Positions 16,486-25,123 are shown, counted from the first letter of the stretch. The stretch: 64,000 nt of DNA from Saccharothrix sp. (GCF_031180885.1 NZ_JAPSLK010000042.1:1-64000), one strand, 5' to 3'. Program-made: numbers and translations. Notes: generated by a model not told the origin, from the sequence alone.

Positions 16486-17118
16486 CGCCGTCTGGAAGTG
16501 GGCGGCCAGTTCGCGCCGGAACTCGTCGATGTCGCCCTCCAGGGCGACCGCGGCCAGCCTCTCGTGCTCGACGGCCAGTTCCCGCGGGTCGCTGTAGGTG
16601 CGGTGATCGAGGCTGAGGTACAGGCGCAGCTTGGTCTCCCAGCCGTTCCACAGGTTCTCCAGGGCGCCGCTGCCCGAGAGGTGGTAGAAGAGCCGGTGGA
16701 AGCCGAGGTGCGCGTCGATGCTCGCCGGGATGTCGTTGTTCGCCATGGCCTGGTGGAGGTCCTTGACGGTCTGCAGCAACGTCGACCGCTCGGGACCGCG
16801 CAGCGCGTCGAACGCGAGCTCAGCGGCGTACGGCTCGACGAGCAGGCGGATCTCGGCGATCTCGGCGACGTCCTGAGCGCTCACCTCCGCCACGAACGCC
16901 CCGCGGTAGGGGATCTTCACGATGAGCCCCTCCTCCTCGAGCTTGGTCAGGGCCTCGCGCAGCGGGGACCGGCTGATGCCGAGGTCCGCGGCGATGTGCG
17001 CCTCCCGCAACTGCTCACCAGGGGGGACGGTCCCGTCGAGAATGGCAGCGCGCAGCACGCGGTAGACGCCATCCGGCGTCGTCGTCCGGTCTTCGATCCA
17101 CTTGAACTTGCGGTCCAT
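16468..17118 (-). CDS. GntR-family (FCD domain) transcriptional regulator
   Basis: A 216-residue regulator. The winged helix is at residues ~14-78 (VYRVLRAAILDGTVPPGEQL, then LGISRSPLREALTKLEEEGL). The C-terminal FCD helical domain has the metal-ligand pattern seen in HLGFHRLFYHLSG and a later EHERLAAVALEGD. FCD regulators usually bind acid metabolites with a divalent metal. It is convergent with the 9443-16435 operon and shares an operator-like sequence with it, so it is the likely repressor of both. The start is ATG 17118. Confidence 0.92.
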   Translation of the reverse strand: MDRKFKWIEDRTTTPDGVYRVLRAAILDGTVPPGEQLREAHIAADLGISRSPLREALTKLEEEGLIVKIPYRGAFVAEVSAQDVAEIAEIRLLVEPYAAELAFDALRGPERSTLLQTVKDLHQAMANNDIPASIDAHLGFHRLFYHLSGSGALENLWNGWETKLRLYLSLDHRTYSDPRELAVEHERLAAVALEGDIDEFRRELAAHFQTALRGQA

Positions 17119-17135
17119 TCCCCCGCCGCCTCCCC

Positions 17136-17150
17136 TTGTCTTTTGTCGAC
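17136..17150 (-). promoter_or_regulatory. Candidate GntR operator, autoregulatory copy
   Basis: Read on the minus strand this is GTCGACAAAAGACAA, immediately after a TATAGT -10-like element and about 18 nt before the GntR start. It matches the site at 9402-9416 at 13 of 15 positions. Confidence 0.6.
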
Positions 17151-17159
17151 TATACCGGC

Positions 17160-17322
17160 CTGGGGGCGGCCGGGGGACCTCGACGGCCACCCGCGCCTCG
17201 CACTCGGCCACCACGCCGAGGCCGTCGCGGCGTGGCGCGCGGCCCTCGCGCAGTTCGAGGAACAGGGCCGCGTCGAGGAAGCCGAACAGGTGCGCGAACA
17301 ACTGGGCATTGCGGGGATCTGA
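17160..17322 (+). pseudogene. C-terminal TPR remnant of an AfsR/SARP-type regulator
   Basis: A rightward frame, open through this stretch, ends in LALGHHAEAVAAWRAALAQF followed by EEQGRVEEAEQVREQLGIAGI. This is a tetratricopeptide helix pair like the C-termini of AfsR/SARP-family ATPase regulators. There is no start codon context and no upstream domains; the sequence to the left belongs to the GntR promoter. It is a short leftover of a lost gene. Confidence 0.5.
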
Positions 17323-17354
17323 TCTCCGGCGTGAACATCCGCGCGATCAGTTGG

Positions 17355-18251
17355 TCACGTGGGACGGGCGGGACGCACCGCTCCCGCGGCCGCGATCACG
17401 ACCAGCGCGACGGCGGCCACGTCCAGCAGACCCAGGCGCTGGCCCAGGACCACGCACCCGGCGAGGGCGGCGACCGCGGGCGCCAGGCTCATCAGCACCG
17501 AGAACGCCGTCGGGGGCAGCCGGCGCAGGGACAGCAGCTCCAGGCTGTAGGGCAGCACGGACGACAGCAGGGCGACTCCGGCGCCGAGGGCCAGCGTCGC
17601 CGGTTCCAGCAGGGCTCCGCCGGCCTCCGCGATGCCGAGGGGCAAGCTGAGCAGGGCGCCCACCGCCATGGCCAGAGCCAGCCCGTCGAGTCGGGCGAAC
17701 CTGCTGCCCGTGCGGGCGGCGAGCAGGATGTACGCCGCCCACATCGCGGCCGCGCCCAGAGCGAACGCGATCCCCGCGGGGTTGAGCGCGCCGAAGCCGC
17801 CGCGTCCCAGCAGCGCCACGCCCGACAACGCCAGCCCTGCCCACAGCCAGCTGCTCGCCCGGCGGCCCGTGACGACCGACAGCACCAACGGGCCCAGCAC
17901 CTCCAGCGTGACGGCGGCACCGAGTGGTATCCGCGCGATCGCCTGGTAGATCAGCACGTTCATGGCCGTCAGCGCCACCGCGAAGCCGGCGACGACGGTC
18001 CAGTCCCCGCGACTGCGGCCGCGCAGGCGTGGCCGGCACACGGCCAGCAGCACCACGGCGGAGATCGCCATCCGAAGTGACGTCGTCCCCAGGACGCCCG
18101 CTCGCGGGAAGAGCATCGCCGCCACGGCAGCCCCGAACTGCAGGGAGACCATGCCGCAGACGACGAGACCGCCCCCGGCGAGCCGGCCTGCCGCCGGACC
18201 CCCGTGGGATCCGGCGGCAGCGGACGCGGGACGTACCGCGGTGTCAGTCAC
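17355..18251 (-). CDS. EamA/RhtA-type exporter
   Basis: A 298-residue membrane protein with about ten helices in two EamA repeats (first repeat from GLVVCGMVSLQFGAAVAAML, second from AGIAFALGAAAMWAAYILLA). It resembles threonine/homoserine exporter RhtA. The last gene of the leftward kinase/PLP-enzyme/dehydrogenase operon, it starts 21 bp after the dehydrogenase stop. It may export an excess amino acid or a toxic intermediate. The start is GTG 18251 with AGAAGGA upstream. Confidence 0.88.
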   Translation of the reverse strand: MTDTAVRPASAAAGSHGGPAAGRLAGGGLVVCGMVSLQFGAAVAAMLFPRAGVLGTTSLRMAISAVVLLAVCRPRLRGRSRGDWTVVAGFAVALTAMNVLIYQAIARIPLGAAVTLEVLGPLVLSVVTGRRASSWLWAGLALSGVALLGRGGFGALNPAGIAFALGAAAMWAAYILLAARTGSRFARLDGLALAMAVGALLSLPLGIAEAGGALLEPATLALGAGVALLSSVLPYSLELLSLRRLPPTAFSVLMSLAPAVAALAGCVVLGQRLGLLDVAAVALVVIAAAGAVRPARPT

Positions 18252-18272
18252 ACTGATCCTTCTTGTGTCACG

Positions 18273-19730
18273 TCAGTTGCCTGTGGGGATGGCGATGTAC
18301 TTGTACTCCAGGAAGCCGTCCATGCCGGCCCGTCCGCCCTCCCTGCCGAGGCCGGACTGCTTCACGCCGCCGAACGGCGCGGCGGGGTTGGAGACGAGAC
18401 CGGTGTTGAGGCCGACCATGCCGCTCTCCAGCCGCTCGCTCACGCGCAGCGCGCGGTCGAGATCGCGCGTGAACACGTAGCTGACGAGACCCCAGTCGGT
18501 GGCGTTGGCGGCGGCGACGACCTCGTCCTCGTCGCCGAAGGTGCGCAGCGCCGCTACCGGACCGAAGATCTCCGTCTGCGCGATGGCGGACTCGGCGGTG
18601 ATTCCGGTCAGCACGGTCGGTGGGTAGAAGCAGCCGGGGCCGTCCGGCAGTTCGCCGCCCGTGACGAGCTTGGCGCCGTGCCGCACGGCGTCGAGCACCA
18701 GCTGGTGGACCTTGCCGCGGCCCGTGTCGTCGATGAGGGGGCCGACGTCGATGCCCGGTTCGGTGCCCACGCCGACGGTGAGGGCTTCCATGCGGTCAGC
18801 CAGGCGCGCTGCGAACTCCTCCGCGAGCGAGCTGTGCACGAAGATCCGGTTGGCGGCGGTGCACGCCTCGCCCATGTTGCGCATCTTCGCGTGCATCGTG
18901 CCCTCGACCGCGACGTCCAGGTCGGCGTCGTCGAAGATGATCACGGGTGCGTTGCCGCCGAGTTCCATGGAAGCGCGCACGACCTTGTCGGCGCACTGGG
19001 CCAGCAGGATCTTGCCGACCTGGGTGGAGCCGGTGAACGAGAGCTTGCGGATCTGCCCGCCGCGCAGCATGGGCTCGACGACGCCGGCCGCGTCCGAGGT
19101 GACGACCACGTTGAGCACGCCGTCGGGCAGCCCGGCCTCGGTGAGGATCGCGGCGAGGGCGAGGGTGGACAGCGGGGTCTGCGGAGCCGGCTTGAGGACC
19201 ATGGTGCAGCCGGCGGCGACCGCGGGGCCGATCTTGCGGGTGCCCATGGCCAGCGGGAAGTTCCACGGGGTGATCAGCAGACAGGGACCGACGGGCTGAC
19301 GCAGCACCATCAGGCGGTTCTTGCCGTCCGGGGCGGTCGTCATGCCTCCGTCGACGCGGACGGCCTCCTCGGAGAACCAGCGGAAGAACTCGGCGGCGTA
19401 GGCGACCTCACCGCGCGCCTGGTCGAGGGGTTTGCCCATCTCGAGGGTCATCAGCAGGGCGAGTTCCTCGGTGCGGGACACGATGATGTCGTAGGCACGG
19501 CGAAGGATCTCGCTGCGGACGCGGGGCGGGGTCGCGGCCCAGCTCGACTGGGCCGCGACCGCCGCTTCGACGGCGCGCCTGCCGTCGGCGGGAGAGGCGT
19601 CGGCGACCAGGCACAGCTCTTCGCCGGTGGCCGGGTCGTCGACGGCCAGGGTGCGGCCGGACTCCGCGTCCTGCCAGGCACCGGCGATGAACAGCTGCTT
19701 GGGGACGTCCTTGATCACAGTCGGGCTCAT
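18273..19730 (-). CDS. NAD(P)-dependent semialdehyde dehydrogenase (GabD-like)
   Basis: A 485-residue aldehyde dehydrogenase. The cofactor region includes TPWNFPLAMGTRKIGPA, the general base is in MELGGNAP, and the catalytic Cys is in GEACTAANR. It is strongly similar along its length to the SSADH-like enzyme at 39051-40490, indicating duplication. GabD-type enzymes oxidise succinate semialdehyde and related omega-semialdehydes. In this operon the substrate is more likely the semialdehyde released by the phospho-lyase-like enzyme, for example 2-aminoadipate semialdehyde (inference). The ATG start lies 23 bp after the kinase stop. Confidence 0.9.
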   Translation of the reverse strand: MSPTVIKDVPKQLFIAGAWQDAESGRTLAVDDPATGEELCLVADASPADGRRAVEAAVAAQSSWAATPPRVRSEILRRAYDIIVSRTEELALLMTLEMGKPLDQARGEVAYAAEFFRWFSEEAVRVDGGMTTAPDGKNRLMVLRQPVGPCLLITPWNFPLAMGTRKIGPAVAAGCTMVLKPAPQTPLSTLALAAILTEAGLPDGVLNVVVTSDAAGVVEPMLRGGQIRKLSFTGSTQVGKILLAQCADKVVRASMELGGNAPVIIFDDADLDVAVEGTMHAKMRNMGEACTAANRIFVHSSLAEEFAARLADRMEALTVGVGTEPGIDVGPLIDDTGRGKVHQLVLDAVRHGAKLVTGGELPDGPGCFYPPTVLTGITAESAIAQTEIFGPVAALRTFGDEDEVVAAANATDWGLVSYVFTRDLDRALRVSERLESGMVGLNTGLVSNPAAPFGGVKQSGLGREGGRAGMDGFLEYKYIAIPTGN

Positions 19731-19753
19731 GTGCGGTTCCTCGGCGTTCGGCT

Positions 19754-20812
19754 TCAGCGGAGTTCGGCGACGACCTCGTCGAGGGGCACGGCGAGCGCCT
19801 GCTCGACGTTGCTCCAGTCGTCCTTGGCGTGGGCCAGGAGGTAGTCGCGCCGTTGTGGGACGCGCTGCGCGCGCCAATTCGTGATCAGCGCGCGCAGCGT
19901 GAGTCGGGCCAGCGCGGCGACGGGCAGGAGTGCGAGTTCCGAATCCTCGACCGGCCGGACGCGCTCGTAGCCCCTCAGGAAGGTGCAGGCGTCCTGCCAG
20001 GGGTTCTCCCGGCCGCGGCCGAGCAGGTTGGCCATGGGCACGGCGGGGTCGAAGATCAGGGCGCTGCGCACCGTGTCACCGAAGTCGATGACGCCGGTCA
20101 CGAACGGCTCGCCGTGCGGGTCGACGACCACGTTGTACGGGCTGTAGTCACCGTGGATCACCTGTGTCTCCAGGCCGTCCAGGCGCGGTACGACGACCTC
20201 GCCGAACAGCCGGGAGACCTCCCCTGCCAGCCGGCGGTGCCCGGCGTCCGGCGTGTGCGCGACCAGCCCGGTCAGGTGGTGGAAGTGCTTGATGTCCCAC
20301 GCCAGCCCCCGCCCGTCGGCGGGGTGTGCGAATCCCGCGAGTGCCACGTCGACGCGGCCCAGCATCTCGCCCACCCCGGCGAGCTGCCGCGCGTCCAGGT
20401 TCGCGCCGGCCCAGACCGGGCCGCTGACGAAGCCGAACACCCGCAGGATTCGCGTTCCGCGGTCGTCCCCGCCGACGACCACGCTGTCGTTCCCGTCGAC
20501 GGTCAGCCGCACGCGCTGGACCGGCAACGCGGGAGCGGTGTCCTCCAGAAAGCGCATCGCGGCGGTCTGCAGGTCGACGACGCTTTCGTCCTCGCCCGGC
20601 GGCGACACCTTCACGAGATGGTCACCGGAGCCGGTGGTGAGCCGGAACGTGTCGTCCTTCTCCGTCGCGAGCCGCTCGAGCCGCCCGCGCAGCCGGTAGT
20701 GCTGCTCCAGGAGCGTCCCCACCAGTGTCACGTCGACGGGCTCGTGGGCCGCCGCCAGTCCACTTTCGACCATGAGGCGCCTGCCGGGATCCGCCGGTGG
20801 TGGGATGGTCAC
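19754..20812 (-). CDS. Aminoglycoside-phosphotransferase-fold kinase (hydroxylysine kinase-like)
   Basis: A 352-residue protein-kinase-like small molecule kinase. The catalytic loop is IHGDYSPYNVVV (HGD....N), the metal-binding motif is VIDFGD, and the N-lobe Lys is in DHLVKVSPP. Its length and placement next to an AGXT2L-type PLP enzyme match the hydroxylysine kinase (HYKK/AGPHD1) branch, in which an amino alcohol is phosphorylated and then eliminated by the partner. Homoserine kinase-like or choline kinase-like activity cannot be excluded. It starts 22 bp downstream of the PLP enzyme gene. Confidence 0.8.
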   Translation of the reverse strand: MTIPPPADPGRRLMVESGLAAAHEPVDVTLVGTLLEQHYRLRGRLERLATEKDDTFRLTTGSGDHLVKVSPPGEDESVVDLQTAAMRFLEDTAPALPVQRVRLTVDGNDSVVVGGDDRGTRILRVFGFVSGPVWAGANLDARQLAGVGEMLGRVDVALAGFAHPADGRGLAWDIKHFHHLTGLVAHTPDAGHRRLAGEVSRLFGEVVVPRLDGLETQVIHGDYSPYNVVVDPHGEPFVTGVIDFGDTVRSALIFDPAVPMANLLGRGRENPWQDACTFLRGYERVRPVEDSELALLPVAALARLTLRALITNWRAQRVPQRRDYLLAHAKDDWSNVEQALAVPLDEVVAELR

Positions 20813-20834
20813 GGTGCGTCCCTTCGGTCAGCCA

Positions 20835-22184
20835 CTACAGCCGGTCCTGCGCGACCCGGGCGAAGGTCTCCAGGAACCGGGTCACGTCAGCGGAGTCGAA
20901 CGCCAGCGGAGGGCGGATCTTCAGCACGTTCGCCCCGGGCGCGGTGCCGCTGATGAGCACCCGCCGGTCACGCAGATCGTTGATGACGTCCTCGGCGAGC
21001 GCACGGTCGGGTTCGAGCGTCTCCCGGTCCTTCACGAGTTCGACGCCGACGTAGAGGCCGCTGCCGCGGACTTCGGCGACGTACGGCGACTCGCGCGTGA
21101 TCTCCTCGAGCCCGGCGCGCAGAGCCCTGCCGTTGTCGAGGACGCGCTGCTGCACGTTCTCCTGCTCGAAGACGTCCAGCACCGCGGCCGCCGCCGCCAC
21201 CGGGATCGAGCTGCCGCCGAAGGTGTTGAAGTAGCGGACGTTGCGCCCGAACTCGTCGCAGACCTCGGGGCGGAACACCACACCGGAGACCGGCAGCCCG
21301 TTGCCCATCGGCTTGCCCATGGTCACGATGTCCGGCACCACGCCGTGGCGCGCGAAGCCCCACATGGACTCCCCGAGCCTGGCGAACCCGGACTGCACCT
21401 CGTCGGCGATGTAGACACCACCGGCCGCGTGCACCTCCTCCACCATGGCCTTCAGGTAGCCGACCGGGTCGGTGAAGATCCCGTCACTGGTGTGGGCGCA
21501 GTCGGTGATCAGGGCGGCGAGCCGGTAGCCGTGACGCTCCAGGTCGTCGATCGCGCCACGCACCTGCGCACGCATGTGGTCGGCCAGCGTCGACCCCGGC
21601 GCGACGAGCCGCGGGTCGGGCGGGTCGATCAGCCTGACGTTCGGCCCCAGCGGCGATCCCGCGCCCAGGTGCGGCGAGAAGCTCGCGACCTCACGCGTGA
21701 TGCCGTGGTAGGCCCAGCGGGTCACGATGACGCCCTCACCGCCGGTGTGGAACCTCGCCACGCGCATCGCGAGGTCGTTCGCCTCCGAGCCGCTGCACGC
21801 CACGCTCAGCTTCGACAACGCCGCGGGAAAGGTCGCGAGCAGTCGTTCCGCGTAGTCGACCAGCGAGTCCTGGACGTAGCGCGTGTTGATGTTGACCGCG
21901 GACATCTGCCGGGTGACGGCCTCCACCACGTGCGGGTGCGCGTGCCCGACGCACGGGACGTTGTTGTAGGCGTCGAGGTAGTCGTTGCCGTCGCGGTCGA
22001 TCAGGTGCGCGCCGTGACCGGAGACGAACTCGACCGGCGTGCGGTAGATGAGGGTGTAGCCGGGTCCCAGCACCTCGGTCCGGCGCCGGATCGTGTCCTG
22101 GAGACGGTCGGGGAGCGCGTCCAGCACGGCCGGGTCGAAGCGGTTCGGGTAGTTGGCGATCGCCCGGCTCAGTGTCGAAGTCAT
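20835..22184 (-). CDS. Class III PLP enzyme, AGXT2L (phospho-lyase)-like
   Basis: A 449-residue fold-type I enzyme. The PLP lysine is in IVTMGKPMGNGLP and the cofactor Asp in IADEVQSGFAR. The sequence DAYNNVPCVGHAHPHVVEAV resembles human AGXT2L1/2, which are ammoniophospholyases on O-phosphoethanolamine and 5-phosphohydroxylysine rather than transaminases. With the adjacent kinase this suggests phosphorylation followed by elimination to an aldehyde plus ammonia and phosphate. The sequence alone does not exclude transamination. It is the first gene of the operon, with the ROK operator 71 bp upstream. Confidence 0.85.
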   Translation of the reverse strand: MTSTLSRAIANYPNRFDPAVLDALPDRLQDTIRRRTEVLGPGYTLIYRTPVEFVSGHGAHLIDRDGNDYLDAYNNVPCVGHAHPHVVEAVTRQMSAVNINTRYVQDSLVDYAERLLATFPAALSKLSVACSGSEANDLAMRVARFHTGGEGVIVTRWAYHGITREVASFSPHLGAGSPLGPNVRLIDPPDPRLVAPGSTLADHMRAQVRGAIDDLERHGYRLAALITDCAHTSDGIFTDPVGYLKAMVEEVHAAGGVYIADEVQSGFARLGESMWGFARHGVVPDIVTMGKPMGNGLPVSGVVFRPEVCDEFGRNVRYFNTFGGSSIPVAAAAAVLDVFEQENVQQRVLDNGRALRAGLEEITRESPYVAEVRGSGLYVGVELVKDRETLEPDRALAEDVINDLRDRRVLISGTAPGANVLKIRPPLAFDSADVTRFLETFARVAQDRL

Positions 22185-22240
22185 CGGCCGTCACTTTCCA
22201 TCTCGTTCCGCCGGAGTCTCCCCCGCTGGTGACCCACAGT

Positions 22241-22273
22241 ACCATTTTTGGTTCCAGTTCCAAACTGAAACTT
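22241..22273 (-). promoter_or_regulatory. Candidate ROK operator, operon side
   Basis: The segment contains CCAGTTCCAAACTGAAAC with the palindrome CAGTT-CCA-AACTG at 22255-22267. Its near-exact counterpart lies at 23505-23535, in the ROK gene promoter. On the minus strand a TTGGAA/TACTGT promoter pair, 16 nt apart, overlaps it, so binding should block transcription of the PLP enzyme operon. Confidence 0.7.
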
Positions 22274-22317
22274 TTTACGGTGGGTTGTCCCCGGGGAGGG
22301 GCGAGGTCACGGCCGGC

Positions 22318-23490
22318 TCAGAACGCGGGCGCGGGCTGCTGCTCCGCACGCGGCGCTTGACGGCGTGCGTCGAGCAGGGCTGCCCGCAACCGGGCCTGAG
22401 CCAGCGTCAGGCACGAGTACACCGCGCCACGCGCGGTCGACAGCCCGAGCACCTGCGTGGCGACGGTGACGCGCGGAACGGCGGGAAGACGCTCCTCAAG
22501 GCGTTTGCGCACCTCGGGCAGGACTTCCTCGACCAGCGGGCGCAGCCTGCCCACGAAGAAGATCGACTCCGGGTCCAGGGTCACGACGACGGTGGTCACC
22601 GCCGTCACCAACGCCGTGGTGAACGCCTCCACCACCGCCGTGCGCGCCTCGTCGTGGTGCGTGTCGACCCAAAGGTCGTCGATGCGCCCCAACCCCAGCC
22701 CCTGCTCACGCGCGAACGCGAGCAGGCCTGCCGTGCTCAGCAGCCCTTCGAGGGGTTTGTCGTGCACTCCGGAGGAGAGCACGCCGACGTCACCGAACGA
22801 GGGAGTGCGCCCGCGGGCCAGCTCGTGATCGGTGCAGCAGGCGAAGTTGAGCATGCTGCTGACGCTGAAGAGCGCGGCGTTCCCGATCGTGACGTCGTCG
22901 GCGAGGATGCCCAGCAAAGACGCGTTCGCGTCGCTGTCGAGCAGCACCGGAGCGCCGACCAGGTCCGCCAGCGCGCGTTGCAGGCGAGACCCGGCGAGGT
23001 AGGTCATCGACTCCGCCGGCCCGAAGATCTCGCCACCGTCGCGGACCCGGCCGGGCACGGCCACGACGACCTGGCGCAGCGGCCCTTCCGCGGGTTGGCG
23101 GGCGCCGGCGATCAGGCCGGCCAGCCAGGCGGCGGCGTTGCCGACGTCGTCGTGGTTCGCGGTGGGCACGATCACGTGCTGGATCTCGCGCCCCCTCAGG
23201 TCGGTCGCGAGAACACCGGTGGTCTGCGCACCGAAGCTCACCCCGACGACGTGCCCGGTGGTGCCGGGGATGTCCAGGTAGGTGGACGGCCGACCACGAC
23301 CGGCGATGGCGTCGACCCCGCGGTCCACCACGAAGCCGTCGGCCCGCAACTCCTCCACCGCCCTGGACACCGTGGCCTTGCTCAGACCGGTCAGCTCGAT
23401 GAGCTTGTTGCGCGTCAAGGGCGCCTGGGCGAGAACGACGTCGAGGACCGATGCTTTGTTGTAGTCGCGCGTGGTCGGGTTGGTCGTCAC
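22318..23490 (-). CDS. ROK-family transcriptional regulator
   Basis: A 390-residue repressor. The N-terminal winged helix (residues ~10-65) includes LTRNKLIELTGLSKATVSRA and VEELRADGFVV. The ROK sugar-kinase-like fold follows (VVGVSFGAQTTGVLATDLRG, then DSDANASLLG). The zinc-binding CGxxGC motif of most ROK proteins is missing, and catalytic kinase features are not evident, so the ligand may not be a sugar. It is divergent from the kinase/phospho-lyase-like operon, and the same operator lies in both promoters. The start is GTG 23490. Confidence 0.9.
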   Translation of the reverse strand: MTTNPTTRDYNKASVLDVVLAQAPLTRNKLIELTGLSKATVSRAVEELRADGFVVDRGVDAIAGRGRPSTYLDIPGTTGHVVGVSFGAQTTGVLATDLRGREIQHVIVPTANHDDVGNAAAWLAGLIAGARQPAEGPLRQVVVAVPGRVRDGGEIFGPAESMTYLAGSRLQRALADLVGAPVLLDSDANASLLGILADDVTIGNAALFSVSSMLNFACCTDHELARGRTPSFGDVGVLSSGVHDKPLEGLLSTAGLLAFAREQGLGLGRIDDLWVDTHHDEARTAVVEAFTTALVTAVTTVVVTLDPESIFFVGRLRPLVEEVLPEVRKRLEERLPAVPRVTVATQVLGLSTARGAVYSCLTLAQARLRAALLDARRQAPRAEQQPAPAF

Positions 23491-23504
23491 ACCACCACCC
23501 TATC

Positions 23505-23535
23505 AAGGTTTCAGTTTGGAACTGGAATAAATGGT
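23505..23535 (-). promoter_or_regulatory. Candidate ROK operator, autoregulatory copy
   Basis: The palindrome CAGTT-TGG-AACTG is at 23512-23524, in a ~31-nt block that matches the reverse complement of 22241-22273 almost throughout (shared ends ACCATTT and GAAAC.TT). It lies 22 nt upstream of the ROK start. Confidence 0.7.
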
Positions 23536-23570
23536 GCCCGGGTCTGCCGTCCTCACCCCGTCCCCACCGA

Positions 23571-23633
23571 TACGTGGCGCGGCCCCTCAACGCCGTGCTG
23601 GGCGAACCACTCGGCAAGCCCGCCGCCGAGCTA
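23571..23633 (+). pseudogene. Fragment of a FAD/Fe-S oxidoreductase gene
   Basis: A 21-codon stretch reads YVARPLNAVLGEPLGKPAAEL. The intact FAD/Fe-S dehydrogenase encoded at 40487-43327 has FVARPLNAVLRGPLGKAAARL just after its Fe-S region. The match is in one frame with no start or flanking domains. It is a relic of a related gene, in opposite orientation to its neighbours. Confidence 0.5.
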
Positions 23634-23662
23634 CCGTTCTCCCACGGCTTCGAGCCGAGCAA

Positions 23663-23683
23663 CTGCCGGTCTGAGACCGGCAG
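23663..23683 (-). terminator. Hairpin terminator of the aspartase-containing operon
   Basis: A perfect 9-bp stem (CTGCCGGTC / GACCGGCAG) with a TGA loop lies 4 nt beyond the aspA stop codon in the leftward direction. There is no T tract. Confidence 0.65.
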
Positions 23684-23687
23684 GACG

Positions 23688-25100
23688 TCAGGTGGTGGCC
23701 GGGCCGCAGCCCGCCACCACCTCGGGTCGCAACAGGTCGGCCAGGCTGTCCGCGGGTAGCAAGCCCTTCTCCAGGACGAGTTCCGCCACACCCCTTCCCG
23801 TGGCGAGGGCTTCCTTGGCGACGTCTGTGGCGGCGGTGTAGCCGATGTGAGGGTTGAGGGCGGTGATGAGGCCGATGGAGTTCTCCACGGCTGCGCGCAG
23901 TGCCTCGGTGTTGGCGGTGATGCCGGAGACGCAGCGGTCGGCCAGGGTCAGGCAGGCCGCCCGCAGGTGGGTGATCGACTCGGACAGCGCGTGCAGGATG
24001 ATCGGCTCGAAGGCGTTGAGCTGGAGCTGGCCGGCTTCGGCCGCCATGGTGATGGTGACGTCGTTGCCGATCACCTCGAAGGCGACCTGGTTGACCACCT
24101 CCGGGATCACCGGGTTGACCTTGCCGGGCATGATCGACGAACCGGCCTGCACGGGCGGCAGGGTGATCTCGCCGAAGCCGGCGCGCGGGCCCGACGACAG
24201 CAGGCGCAGGTCGTTGCAGGTCTTCGACAGCTTGACCGCGATCCGCTTGAGCACGCCGGACATCTGCACGAACGCCCCGCAGTCCTGGGTGGCCTCGACC
24301 AGGTTCGCGGCGGTGACCAGGGGCAGCCCGGTGATCTCGGCGAGGTGGCGGCGGGCCGCCTCCGCGTAGCCGGGCGCGGCGTTGAGGCCGGTGCCGATCG
24401 CGGTCGCACCGAGGTTGATCTCGTGGATCAGGCCGACGGCCTCGGCGAGGCGGGCGCGGTCCTCGTCGAGCATGACGGCGTAGGTGGAGAACTCCTGGCC
24501 GAGCGTCATCGGCACCGCGTCCTGCAGTTGGGTGCGGCCCATCTTCAGCACGTCGCGGAACTCGACGGCCTTGCGGGCGAACGCGTCCTGGAGCACGGAC
24601 ATCGCCTCCAGCAGGCCGCGCACGGCGGAGATCGTCGCGATCCGCACGGCCGTCGGGTAGACGTCGTTCGTGGACTGGCCGAGGTTGACGTCCTCGTTGG
24701 GGTGCAGGTGGGAGTACCGGCCCTTCTCGTGGCCGAGCAGCTCCAGCGCGCGGTTCGCCACGACCTCGTTGGCGTTCATGTTCGTCGAGGTGCCGGCTCC
24801 GCCCTGGACGACGTCCACGACGAACTGGTCGAGCAGCTTGCCCGCCCGGATCTCCCGGCAGGCCTCGACGATCGCGGCGGCCTTCGCCGAGTCCAGCAGA
24901 CCCAGTTCCGCGTTGGCGAGCGCGGCGGCTTCCTTGACCGCGGCGAGGGCCTCGACCAGGTGCGGGTAGGCGGAGATGGGCGTGCCGGTGATCGGGAAGT
25001 TCTCCTTGGCGCGCAGAGTGTGCACGCCCCAGTAGGCGTCGGCGGGCACGTCGCGGTCGCCCAGCAGGTCGTGCTCTCTCCGCGTGTCTGCGGCGGTCAT
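23688..25100 (-). CDS. aspA: Aspartate ammonia-lyase
   Basis: A 470-residue member of the fumarase/aspartase superfamily. The signature loop is [15 protein letters not shown] near residue 320, the [15 protein letters not shown] and [12 protein letters not shown] motifs are present, and the length fits AspA. The reaction is L-aspartate to fumarate plus ammonia, in the cytoplasm. Located at the end of a large amine-catabolic gene group, it would deliver carbon to the TCA cycle. It follows the FAD oxidoreductase gene after 135 bp that contain an unusual repeat/hairpin, so co-transcription may be conditional. ATG 25100 is chosen because the protein start [14 protein letters not shown] aligns with the family. 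Confidence 0.92.
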   Translation of the reverse strand: MTAADTRREHDLLGDRDVPADAYWGVHTLRAKENFPITGTPISAYPHLVEALAAVKEAAALANAELGLLDSAKAAAIVEACREIRAGKLLDQFVVDVVQGGAGTSTNMNANEVVANRALELLGHEKGRYSHLHPNEDVNLGQSTNDVYPTAVRIATISAVRGLLEAMSVLQDAFARKAVEFRDVLKMGRTQLQDAVPMTLGQEFSTYAVMLDEDRARLAEAVGLIHEINLGATAIGTGLNAAPGYAEAARRHLAEITGLPLVTAANLVEATQDCGAFVQMSGVLKRIAVKLSKTCNDLRLLSSGPRAGFGEITLPPVQAGSSIMPGKVNPVIPEVVNQVAFEVIGNDVTITMAAEAGQLQLNAFEPIILHALSESITHLRAACLTLADRCVSGITANTEALRAAVENSIGLITALNPHIGYTAATDVAKEALATGRGVAELVLEKGLLPADSLADLLRPEVVAGCGPATT

Positions 25101-25123
25101 GGCGGTCCGGCTTTCTCGGGAGG

